NCBI RefSeq assembly: GCF_024343575.1
Contig: NZ_RJUA01000112.1
Span: forward strand, 124,001 to 188,000
DNA length: 64,000 nt
Direction: 5' to 3'
From: Lacihabitans sp. LS3-19
GTDB lineage: Bacteria > Bacteroidota > Bacteroidia > Cytophagales > Spirosomataceae
The stretch's first letter is position 1, and each line of letters opens with the position of its first letter. The position numbers and the translations under genes were made by a program. The notes under the pieces are model-generated. The model did no database searches. It saw nothing but the letters and a program-made list of their open reading frames with translations, and was not told the DNA's origin. Positions 43,656-51,645 of this stretch are shown in pieces.

Positions 43656-45173
43656 CTAAAATCTCTTTAAAACAATAGTAGATATAGATTTTTCTGAAAG
43701 AACAATGCGTTTATTATCAATATTTTGCAGAGTCAAATTATAATTTTTTGAAGTTAAATACATTTCTGTTTTTTGATTTTTCCAAATTACTGGTAAGTCT
43801 AAAGTTTGGGTTTTATCTTCGTTAATAATTACAACAACGACCTCTTTTTTTGATTTATAAGCTGAAATCAAACAATTATCTAAATTCAAAGACACCTCAG
43901 TTCTTTGCATTCCAGGTCTCACAAAACGAGAAAAATTACCTAAAGTCCACAGAAGTTTTGAGTCTAAAACCTCGCCATCATATTTATTTTGGTCGTTTTC
44001 TCCCATTTGCCCATTGTTCGAAATGTAAATCAAACCATCTTTATAGTCGTTGGCACTTACCGAAAGCCACCAATACCAGGCTGAGGCATTGGCCAAAGTC
44101 AAATCCGCATGAATAACTTTAGCAACATAAAGGGCAGTTTCCATACCCAAGTCCATTTTGCTACCGTTTATTTCACCACTATTATCTCCCAAAACACAAT
44201 ATTCAGATTGCCAATAATCGATATTGTTTTGCATTACTTTTTCGCCTAATTCTCTCCTTTTATTATCCAATTGGCTTTTTGGAGATGTCGTAAAATAGCT
44301 ATGACCTGAAATTGCCTTTTGCAATGTCTTTAAATCTCCCAAATAGTCTTTGCTATTTTTATCAAAAAAAGCTTCAATTTGATTGTCTTGATGAGTTTCA
44401 GAACGGTTGGTTTTTGAGCTATACAAATAGTCAATTTGGGCAGTCTCAGCTATGTTAATTTTAGTTTTAAGATTCATTTGAGAAAACTTCTCGTCTATTT
44501 TTCTTGTAGCCCAAGCCAAATCGGCATTGTCAATTGGCGTACCTTCTTGAGACCCAAACCCAGTTTTGCTTTTTGGTCCCCAGTCCCATTGTGGTTCGTT
44601 GAAAGGACTTAGATAATCGAGTTCTAATTTTGAAGAAACTGCCGCAAGAAAATCTGTAAAAGCATTTATTTTTGATTTATCAAAATTCCAGTCCCCAAGT
44701 TTTCCGCTGGCTATGGATAAGCCATTTTTGGTCATTGAAACTGGGGCAGAATTTAAAAAACCTAGCTTATAATCAACACCATAACGTTTGGCGGCATCCA
44801 AAAACCATTGTTGGCCCGCTTGCTTTTTCCAATCATATTTTCCATTTTCAAGAAAACATTCTGCCCTCCGCCATTCATTGCTAATCATGCTTTTCTCCCC
44901 TTGTTCAGTACTCCCTGCTCCGATATTAAATCGCCACATTGACAGCCCAATTCCTTTTGGATTCCCAGACTTGTCGACTTCTTTACTAAACAAAAGTTCT
45001 GCTATTTTTTCTCTTTTATTTTCTGGATAAAACTTACCCACCATCTGCATAGACCAACAGTCAGAAGCACCAAAACTGTGGATAGTTTGGTAAGAAATAC
45101 TTGTGTCAATTTTTAGTGTTTGGGCAAAAGTGAGATTTGTTAAAAATAAAATAAGAGCTAAACTTTTTTTCAT
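43656..45173 (-). CDS. Secreted glycoside hydrolase, GH30-type (endo-1,6-galactanase-like)
   Basis: This 505-residue enzyme has a signal peptide (MKKSLALILFLTNLTFAQ). The TIM-barrel pattern of GH30 is clear: the first strand YQTIHSFGASDCWS, acid/base E193 in LSPFNEPQWDWG and nucleophile E324 in DYWQSEYCVLG, then a beta-sandwich at the end. Similar proteins are annotated as endo-beta-1,6-galactanase. A second start 8 codons upstream would give an N-terminus unlike a signal peptide, so the ATG at 45173 is chosen. The substrate could be a galactan or another beta-glycan. Confidence 0.88.
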   Translation of the reverse strand: MKKSLALILFLTNLTFAQTLKIDTSISYQTIHSFGASDCWSMQMVGKFYPENKREKIAELLFSKEVDKSGNPKGIGLSMWRFNIGAGSTEQGEKSMISNEWRRAECFLENGKYDWKKQAGQQWFLDAAKRYGVDYKLGFLNSAPVSMTKNGLSIASGKLGDWNFDKSKINAFTDFLAAVSSKLELDYLSPFNEPQWDWGPKSKTGFGSQEGTPIDNADLAWATRKIDEKFSQMNLKTKINIAETAQIDYLYSSKTNRSETHQDNQIEAFFDKNSKDYLGDLKTLQKAISGHSYFTTSPKSQLDNKRRELGEKVMQNNIDYWQSEYCVLGDNSGEINGSKMDLGMETALYVAKVIHADLTLANASAWYWWLSVSANDYKDGLIYISNNGQMGENDQNKYDGEVLDSKLLWTLGNFSRFVRPGMQRTEVSLNLDNCLISAYKSKKEVVVVIINEDKTQTLDLPVIWKNQKTEMYLTSKNYNLTLQNIDNKRIVLSEKSISTIVLKRF

Positions 45174-45246
45174 TTTTTTACAGTTTAAAAAACGCAAGAT
45201 TATTTTGATCTAATATGTCAAATTTTCTAAATTGATATTGAAACAA

Positions 45247-46026
45247 TCAAATCAATTTATACTTCGAAAATACAAATTTCATGGCGATGGTCAACACAAT
45301 ATCTACCAAAATACCTATAACGAAAGCCATGGCGATGCCGTAAATGGGCATAAGAACAGCCTGCAAAAATAAGAAAAATGCAAAACCCAAAGAACCCGTA
45401 AAGAGCCCCATGTAGATTTTCCGAACTTGGTATATGCCTTGGGTATAATGGGTGAAAATAGCCAAAACGGTGGTCATAACAGGAAAAGGTGTTAGGATTC
45501 CGCTCCAAGTAGGCCCCAAGCGTTCGGCAAGAAAGGTGATGGTAATTACAAAAAGTGTAATAATAATCATCCTTAGTGGAATCTCGAATCGAAGAATTCT
45601 AATAGAAAAGGCTTTGTGTTCCTGAACTTTAGGAAAAAACACCAAACCCAAGAAAAGCACAAGCAAACTTAAAGCAAACCATATATAAACATTCAAATAC
45701 GCTACAAAAGGATTTAATGCGAAACCCACAGTTGCATAAGCCACATACCCAGCCAACACACTTATAAGAGCATTGTTTTTGCGACCCACAAGCACGTAGG
45801 CAATACAAAAAAATGACCAGCCAATAATACCGACCATTACTCCAGGTATAGAATTGACGGCAAAATCAACACCTTGTTCGATCGCTATAAACAATATTAT
45901 TGGCCCAGCTACCCAAGGCAAACCCGCCAAAATTCCGCCAATGCTATTTCCCCATTTTTTGCTAACCATTGTAACAAATGCCACAACGGTGGGCATAATG
46001 AGAAGTTTTATGTAAAATGAATTCAT
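45247..46026 (-). CDS. Polytopic inner-membrane protein of unknown function
   Basis: This 259-residue protein has about eight predicted transmembrane helices and few charged residues (for example FVTMVSKKWGNSIGGILAGLPW, then GPTWSGILTPFPVMTTVLAIF). The Gly-Gly/Pro-Trp repeat, one in each half (GGILAGLPWVAGP and SGILTPFPVMT), suggests a two-fold internal duplication. I do not recognise the family. Its start codon lies 9 bases from the first 61-bp repeat that bounds the higBA module. The repeat therefore lies in its upstream region and may affect its expression. Confidence 0.75.
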   Translation of the reverse strand: MNSFYIKLLIMPTVVAFVTMVSKKWGNSIGGILAGLPWVAGPIILFIAIEQGVDFAVNSIPGVMVGIIGWSFFCIAYVLVGRKNNALISVLAGYVAYATVGFALNPFVAYLNVYIWFALSLLVLFLGLVFFPKVQEHKAFSIRILRFEIPLRMIIITLFVITITFLAERLGPTWSGILTPFPVMTTVLAIFTHYTQGIYQVRKIYMGLFTGSLGFAFFLFLQAVLMPIYGIAMAFVIGILVDIVLTIAMKFVFSKYKLI

Positions 46027-46034
46027 GGGTAGTG

Positions 46035-46095
46035 CGATTTTTCAAATCGCTCGAAGAAATATATGTAATTTTAATGACTGCGATTTGAAAAATCG
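46035..46095. repeat. 61-bp palindrome-ended repeat, left copy
   Basis: The element begins CGATTTTTCAAATCG and ends with its reverse complement CGATTTGAAAAATCG; each end is itself a short palindrome. The copy at 46811-46871 has the same length and orientation with about six differences. Together they bracket higBA. No coding capacity is present, so this could be a MITE-like element. Confidence 0.88.
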
Positions 46096-46108
46096 AAGTA
46101 CGCTTGAC

Positions 46109-46420
46109 TTAATGAATTGAAAATTCTAGCTTCCTATTGAAACCTTGTTCGATAATTCTATAGAGCGTAGATAACTGAATATCAGCACGTCCATTCTCAA
46201 TTCGGGAGATATAACTTTTCTTCGTTCCTGTTCTTTCAGCTAACTGAGCTTGCGTCATTTTGGCCTTTGCACGTTCATCCTTGAGCAATTCGGCCAAAAC
46301 GAAAGTATGAGCCTTAACCTCAAACTCAGTCCTACTTGGAGTTCCTACTTCACCATACTTTTGATCTAAATGAGCATCCCAAGATTTTATTTCATTGTTA
46401 GACCTTACCTCTTTTTCCAT
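46109..46420 (-). CDS. higA: HigA-type antitoxin (XRE family)
   Basis: This 103-residue protein has an N-terminal tail and an HTH_3 domain at about 40-95 (MTQAQLAERTGTKKSYISRIENGRADIQLSTLYRII). It is transcribed after the toxin and overlaps its 3' end by 23 bases, the reversed toxin-first order of higBA loci. HigA proteins neutralise the toxin and bind the operator. The ATG at 46420 is chosen over the upstream 46444 because the first eight extra residues (MIKKLILK) are unlike HigA proteins. Confidence 0.88.
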   Translation of the reverse strand: MEKEVRSNNEIKSWDAHLDQKYGEVGTPSRTEFEVKAHTFVLAELLKDERAKAKMTQAQLAERTGTKKSYISRIENGRADIQLSTLYRIIEQGFNRKLEFSIH

Positions 46421-46766
46421 TTTCAATATCAATTTTTTTATCAATAAAGTACTGTCTTTTTAGTTTTTCAGCTAATTCAATTTCTTGTTTTGGTGTTTTC
46501 TGACTTTTCTTCTGAAATCCATTCATCAAAATCACCAAATAACCTTCATCAAAAAAACAAAATATCCTATAAATATTACTTTCAAACTCGATCCGTATTT
46601 CAAAAATTCCATCCGTACCTTCTAAATACTTAAAAAACCTTTTGGGAATTAAATCTAAGCTTTTTACCAACTCAAAAACGTAATCAATCTTAGTCTGAAC
46701 TTTCTTATCCAATCCAGAATAGAATTCAATAAAATAGTTACCATAAGTTGTGAGTTTCCTATTCAT
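46398..46766 (-). CDS. higB: HigB-type toxin (phage Gp49-like)
   Basis: This 122-residue protein matches the HigB/Gp49 ribosome-dependent mRNA interferase family: GLDKKVQTKIDYVFELVKSLD, then GIFEIRIEFESNIYRIFCFFDEGYLVILMNGFQKKSQKTP. The central EIRIEFESNIYRIFC strand and the NGFQKKSQKTP tail are diagnostic. It precedes higA, with overlap. A -7 box lies 4 bases from its ATG, so its transcript may be leaderless. The module lies between two copies of a 61-bp repeat. Confidence 0.9.
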   Translation of the reverse strand: MNRKLTTYGNYFIEFYSGLDKKVQTKIDYVFELVKSLDLIPKRFFKYLEGTDGIFEIRIEFESNIYRIFCFFDEGYLVILMNGFQKKSQKTPKQEIELAEKLKRQYFIDKKIDIENGKRGKV

Positions 46767-46770
46767 TTAT

Positions 46771-46778
46771 CAAAGGTA
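46771..46778 (-). promoter_or_regulatory. -7 promoter box (TACCTTTG) for higBA
   Basis: TACCTTTG on the minus strand matches TAnnTTTG. Its last base is only 4 bases from the higB ATG, which implies a leaderless or nearly leaderless mRNA. Confidence 0.55.
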
Positions 46779-46790
46779 ACGAATTCGTTA
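46777..46790. promoter_or_regulatory. Palindromic candidate HigA operator
   Basis: TAACGAATTCGTTA is a perfect 14-bp palindrome that overlaps the first two bases of the -7 box. HigA binding here would block transcription, giving the usual toxin-antitoxin autoregulation. Confidence 0.6.
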
Positions 46791-46810
46791 ACAACATCAA
46801 ATAAACAAAA

Positions 46811-46871
46811 CGATTTTTCAAATCGCTCAAAGAAATATTTGTAATTTTTATAACCACGATTTGAAAAATCG
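46811..46871. repeat. 61-bp palindrome-ended repeat, right copy
   Basis: Same ends (CGATTTTTCAAATCG and CGATTTGAAAAATCG), same length and same direction as 46035-46095, with about six base differences. It closes the higBA cassette on the right. Confidence 0.88.
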
Positions 46872-46907
46872 TGTTAAGTTTTAATATCCAAAAAATGATC
46901 CAATAAT

Positions 46908-46944
46908 TCTGTGCAAATCAGTTGAATCCGTGCCATCAGTGTTC
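46908..46944 (-). repeat. 37-bp interspersed repeat after rnr
   Basis: On the minus strand it reads GAACACTGATGGCACGGAT and on to CACAGA. It starts 10 bases after the RNase R stop in the same orientation. It matches 53312-53348, which lies after the M28 peptidase gene, at about 30 of 37 positions. Degenerate repeats of an ACTGAT-like core in this style occur in Bacteroidota genomes. Confidence 0.7.
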
Positions 46945-46954
46945 CAATAAACCC

Positions 46955-49231
46955 CTACCTCCGCTTAGTCCTCTTCCCATCAGCTCTACCACCCGAAGAT
47001 CGATTGGATTTTCTGGATTTTGGAAAAGGAATAGTATTTGAAGAATCTTTAATTTTAAAACTGCTGCCCTCTACCGAAATTAACTCTAAATCCATTGAGC
47101 GTTTTTCGAGGTCTGTGGCTTTTATTTTTACTCTTACGGTATTTCCAAAACCTATAATTTTGCCTTTTCGGCGGCCTACCACTCTGAAATTATCCGCATC
47201 GTATTCGTAGAAATCGTCTGTAAGGTCAGCCAAACGCACCATGCCTTCGCATCCTGTGTTTTCTATTACCACAAATATGCCAAAATCAGCCACGCCTGTC
47301 ACCACGCCATTGAAAATATCAGAGCGAGATTGGTAGCTCATATACTCTACCTGTTTGTATTTGATAGAAGCACGTTCGGCCTCTGCTGCCAATTTTTCTT
47401 GATCTGACGAATGCTTACATTTTACTTCATAATCATCAGCGGGCAGAGATTTGCCGCCGTCAAGATAGTGCTGCAACATACGGTGGGCCATCACGTCTGG
47501 ATATCTCCGAATAGGCGACGTAAAGTGACTGTAATGGTCAAACGCCAAACCAAAGTGTCCCAGATTTTGGGTAGAATAGCGTGCCTTGCTCATGGTCCTC
47601 ACAGCCAACGATTCTAACACATTTTGTACTGGGGAGCCTTCTATTTCAGACATTAAGCCATTTAGCGATTTTGAAAGTTGAGCTGTCGAACCTGTCTTTA
47701 CAGTAAAACCTAGCTTCCCCGCAAACTTGGCAAATGTCTCCATTTTAGTTGGATTAGGTGGCTCGTGCACACGGTAAACCATTGTATAAGCCTCGGCGTC
47801 TTTATCAATTTTCTTAGCAATATTATATACAAACTGAGCCACGTGTTTGTTGGCCAAAAGCATAAATTCCTCAATCAGTTTGTGTGCGTCTTTTCTTACT
47901 TTTTGGTAAACACTTACGGGTCTTCCTTTTTCGTCCAAATTAAACTTGGTCTCGTTGGTTTCGAAATTAAAAGCTCCTTTGTTAAAGCGTTCTTTCCTCA
48001 AAATCAAAGCCATACGGTTCAGGTTTTTCAGAATCGGATCATAAACAGGTTCTTTGCCTTCGGTGTCTTCTATTATGTCTTGGGCGTCTTCATAAGCAAA
48101 TCTTCGGTCAGAATGTATCACTGCTCTGCCAAACCATTCACCCACCACCTGTGCGGCATGATTCATCTCAAAAACAGCCGAAAACACCAATTTATCCTCA
48201 TTTGGTCGGAGAGAACAAAGGTTGTTTGAAAGTTTTTCGGGCAACATTGGGATGGTTCTATCCACCAAATACACAGAAGTTGCTCTTCTAAACGCCTCTT
48301 CTTCGAGTTTGGTATTGGGTTGCAGATAGTGCGAAACATCGGCTATGTGCACGCCTATTTCGTAGTTGCCGTTTTCTAAAACTTTATAACTGATGGCGTC
48401 GTCAAAATCTTTGGCGTCAGCAGGGTCTATCGTGAAAGTCAGCGTTTGGCGAAAATCCCTACGTTTTTTGATTTCAGCTTCGGTAATTACCTCAGATATT
48501 TTTTCTGATTCGTCATGTACATCATCTGGGAATTTTATAGGCAAACCAAACTCCGCCATTATAGCGTGCATTTCGGCATCATTATCGCCGGCTTGACCTA
48601 AAATATCAATGACTTTTCCTGCGGCTTGAATATAGTTCTCAGGAAATTTCAAGATTTTTACAATTACCAAATCATTCGTTTCGGCACCATTTATATTTTC
48701 TTTGGAAACAAATACATTTTCATGAAACCCTTTGTTGTCTGGACTTACCAAGGCGTAGTTTGGAAAAACCTTTATTTTCCCAACCACTTCGTCTCTTCCT
48801 CTTGACAAGACTTCTATTACTCTTCCTTCGGGATTTTTTCCGTTTTTTCTTTGACCTATTATTTTTACCGAAACTGTATCTCCATCCAAAGCTCCATTGA
48901 GATCTTCGGCATTTACAAAAATATCAGACTCGTTTTCGTCAAAACGGATAAAGGCAAATTTCGGATTTACGAAATCTACTTTTCCTGTTATATGTTTTTT
49001 TGCAGGACCTTCATTTATCACATATCTGCTACCACCAACTTTGCTAATTTTGCCTTCGTCTAGCAGGTCTTCCAACATTAGTTTTACAAACACTTTTTCG
49101 TCGCTATCGTACACGTCGAGATAATTATACAAGTCGTTCTTTGTATAATTTCTGTCCGTATTTTCTTTAAAAAACGTGTGAATCTGCTCTTTTTGGGCTA
49201 AAATCGTCGACTTTTTCTTTCTTTTTGCCAT
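46955..49231 (-). CDS. rnr: Ribonuclease R
   Basis: This 758-residue 3'-to-5' exoribonuclease degrades structured RNA. The N-terminal winged-helix region comes first, then two cold-shock-type OB domains (about 80-220). The catalytic RNB domain is recognised by TIDPADAKDFDDAISY, with the four metal-binding Asp residues D269, D275, D277 and D278, spaced as in E. coli RNase R. The C-terminal S1 domain lies near 650-735. Its Lys/Arg-rich tail (RKSNRSSGGRADGKRTKRR) is typical. The gene is divergent from the DUF5916 gene. Confidence 0.97.
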   Translation of the reverse strand: MAKRKKKSTILAQKEQIHTFFKENTDRNYTKNDLYNYLDVYDSDEKVFVKLMLEDLLDEGKISKVGGSRYVINEGPAKKHITGKVDFVNPKFAFIRFDENESDIFVNAEDLNGALDGDTVSVKIIGQRKNGKNPEGRVIEVLSRGRDEVVGKIKVFPNYALVSPDNKGFHENVFVSKENINGAETNDLVIVKILKFPENYIQAAGKVIDILGQAGDNDAEMHAIMAEFGLPIKFPDDVHDESEKISEVITEAEIKKRRDFRQTLTFTIDPADAKDFDDAISYKVLENGNYEIGVHIADVSHYLQPNTKLEEEAFRRATSVYLVDRTIPMLPEKLSNNLCSLRPNEDKLVFSAVFEMNHAAQVVGEWFGRAVIHSDRRFAYEDAQDIIEDTEGKEPVYDPILKNLNRMALILRKERFNKGAFNFETNETKFNLDEKGRPVSVYQKVRKDAHKLIEEFMLLANKHVAQFVYNIAKKIDKDAEAYTMVYRVHEPPNPTKMETFAKFAGKLGFTVKTGSTAQLSKSLNGLMSEIEGSPVQNVLESLAVRTMSKARYSTQNLGHFGLAFDHYSHFTSPIRRYPDVMAHRMLQHYLDGGKSLPADDYEVKCKHSSDQEKLAAEAERASIKYKQVEYMSYQSRSDIFNGVVTGVADFGIFVVIENTGCEGMVRLADLTDDFYEYDADNFRVVGRRKGKIIGFGNTVRVKIKATDLEKRSMDLELISVEGSSFKIKDSSNTIPFPKSRKSNRSSGGRADGKRTKRR

Positions 49232-49315
49232 TTATCATTAATCTATTTCTCATAAAAACATAAATCTACCATATTTGTAATAATATTCATTGTTCAAACC
49301 CATAAATTGTGCTGC

Positions 49316-51628
49316 ATGTATAAACGTTTATTTTTATTTTTCAGCCTTATACTTTTCTTAAGTCCATTGGCATCTGCACAAAATCCGGAGAAAGAAATCC
49401 ACATCAAAAAAGCAAAAACACCCATAAATTTAGATGGTAAATTGGATGAGGAAGCATGGCAATTGGCGGATGTTTCCGGAGATTTTTTCTTAAATACACC
49501 TTTCGATACCGCATTTGCAAAAGAACAAACTGAGGTAAGATTGACCTTTGACGATAAGTTTTTATATGTGGCCATGAAGGCCTATCAACCTAAAAGTTCT
49601 TATACCGTTAGCTCTTATAAAAGAGATTTTGCCAGTGGTTCGAGCGACGTTTTTTCTGTCTATATAGATACTTTCAAAGACAAACTCAATGGCATGCAGT
49701 TTTCCATTTCGCCTCTTAATGTCCAGCGAGAAGGTTTGATATCTTTGGGTGCTACAGCAGATTTTTCTTGGGACAATAAATGGTACTCACAAGTAAAAAA
49801 CTATGACGAATATTGGACAGTAGAATACGCAATTCCTTTTACAACTTTGAGGTATAAGGTTTCGGCAGATCAAAATTCGTGGAGGATAAACTTCGGTAGG
49901 TTTTGTATGAAAACCAACGAATCGGCCACTTGGTCGCCTGTTCCAAGAAACTTTAAACCATCAAATCTCGCTTTTACTGGCGTGTTAATTTGGGACGATG
50001 CACCACCAAAGCCAGGTGCTAATATCTCATTGATTCCCTATTTGTCAACCAATTACACCAAAGATTTTCTTCGAAATGAAAACCTTGAAGCCTTAAAACC
50101 AGATGCAAATACAAAATTGGGAGCTGGTATGGATGCAAAAATAGCCATTACCCCTTCTCTAAATCTAGACCTGACGATAAACCCAGACTTCTCTCAGGTA
50201 GAAGTTGACGCTCAGCAGACTAACTTGAGCAGGTTTGAGTTGTTTTTTCCAGAAAAACGCCAATTTTTTATAGAAAACTCAGACCTCTTTGGGACTTTTG
50301 GATTTCCCGGCTCCAGGCCGTTTTTTTCGAGAAGAATAGGGCTTACCAAAAACAATTTCACGGGATTGGTGGAGCAAGTGCCAATATTGGGTGGAGCCAG
50401 ACTCAGTGGCAAACTCAACGAAAACTGGCGAATTGGCTTGATGAATTTGCAAACTGGCAAAGTAAATCATGCTGATAATCAATTCCTTCCGGCAACAAAT
50501 TTCTCTGTTGGGGTGGTTCAGCGGAAAGTATTTGAGAGGTCATACATAGGAGCAATTTTTGTAAACAAAGAAAATAGTTTCAAAAATTTACCAGAAGCAA
50601 GCACGGCTGGAATTGATAAATATAATCGAATGGCGGGTCTGGAGTTTAATTATTATTCGCCCGACAATAGACTTGAAACCGAAACTTATTATCACCAATC
50701 CTTTAGCCCAGGAGCTGGAAAAGATGCCAGCTGTGTAAACCAATACATTGGTTATCATCATCCTCACATTGACGTAAACTTGGGCGTAGCAAGAATTGGG
50801 AAAGATTATAATACCGAAGTGGGTTATACACCACGAACAGGCATTTACACTGTTTACAGACCTATCAATTTGATTTTTAACCCAAAAAATGAAAAGATAG
50901 CTAAAAAAATAAACAGGTACGGAATTGGAATGGATGGTAGCGATGTATTTGATTTGCAAGGTAAAAGATTAGATACTGAGTCGCCAGTTTTTTTCTTCAT
51001 AAATACGCCTGCAGATGGTGAATTTTCGACGGGGTATTATATGGCTTACACCAGATTGCAGTATCCATTTGACATTACAAACGCCTCCGTAAATCCCAAT
51101 CCTGATTTTTATAAAGACGTGGTGGAGTTACCAGTTGATATTTATAAAACTAGAAACTTTTTTGTAAACGTTAAAACCACGCGTAGAAAGAGTTTTTATG
51201 GAGAAATGCTGGTTTATGGAGGCAATAATTTTAGAAGTAAAACGATAGACCAAGGTAAAACACTGGGAATAGAATCAAGTTTTACCTACAGAATTCAACC
51301 TATTGGTACTGTAGCCGTAGATGTTTATTATACAGACATTAGAATGCAAAAACCTTATAATTCTGTTAAATATTGGCTTATTGGGCCAAAAGCGGAACTT
51401 TCATTTTCTAAATCGGTGTATTTAAGTACCTATTTTCAATACAATACACAGTCTAACAACACCAATATTAACAGTCGATTGCAGTGGAGATTCAAACCAG
51501 TTAGTGATCTGTTTTTGGTATATACAGATAATTATTTTGCCCAACAAATACCGAGATTTGGGATAAATCCTTGGGCTCCTAAAAACCGAGCTTTAGTATT
51601 GAAAATGACGTATTGGCTGAATGTTTAA
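49316..51628 (+). CDS. Secreted CBM9-like / DUF5916 beta-barrel protein
   Basis: This 770-residue protein begins with a signal peptide ending SPLASAQ. A carbohydrate-binding-module-9-like domain follows (KAKTPINLDGKLDEEAWQLAD at about 30-50, ending near 210). The rest matches DUF5916, a Bacteroidota family of predicted outer-membrane barrels (DFSQVEVDAQQTNLSRFELFFPEKRQFFIENSDLF). Its role is unknown; ligand binding at the surface is likely. The ATG at 49316 is chosen since the extra MCC residues upstream add nothing to the signal peptide. The M28 peptidase gene follows 17 bases later, suggesting an operon. Confidence 0.9.
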   Translation: MYKRLFLFFSLILFLSPLASAQNPEKEIHIKKAKTPINLDGKLDEEAWQLADVSGDFFLNTPFDTAFAKEQTEVRLTFDDKFLYVAMKAYQPKSSYTVSSYKRDFASGSSDVFSVYIDTFKDKLNGMQFSISPLNVQREGLISLGATADFSWDNKWYSQVKNYDEYWTVEYAIPFTTLRYKVSADQNSWRINFGRFCMKTNESATWSPVPRNFKPSNLAFTGVLIWDDAPPKPGANISLIPYLSTNYTKDFLRNENLEALKPDANTKLGAGMDAKIAITPSLNLDLTINPDFSQVEVDAQQTNLSRFELFFPEKRQFFIENSDLFGTFGFPGSRPFFSRRIGLTKNNFTGLVEQVPILGGARLSGKLNENWRIGLMNLQTGKVNHADNQFLPATNFSVGVVQRKVFERSYIGAIFVNKENSFKNLPEASTAGIDKYNRMAGLEFNYYSPDNRLETETYYHQSFSPGAGKDASCVNQYIGYHHPHIDVNLGVARIGKDYNTEVGYTPRTGIYTVYRPINLIFNPKNEKIAKKINRYGIGMDGSDVFDLQGKRLDTESPVFFFINTPADGEFSTGYYMAYTRLQYPFDITNASVNPNPDFYKDVVELPVDIYKTRNFFVNVKTTRRKSFYGEMLVYGGNNFRSKTIDQGKTLGIESSFTYRIQPIGTVAVDVYYTDIRMQKPYNSVKYWLIGPKAELSFSKSVYLSTYFQYNTQSNNTNINSRLQWRFKPVSDLFLVYTDNYFAQQIPRFGINPWAPKNRALVLKMTYWLNV

Positions 51629-51645
51629 AATCCTAAATATATAAT

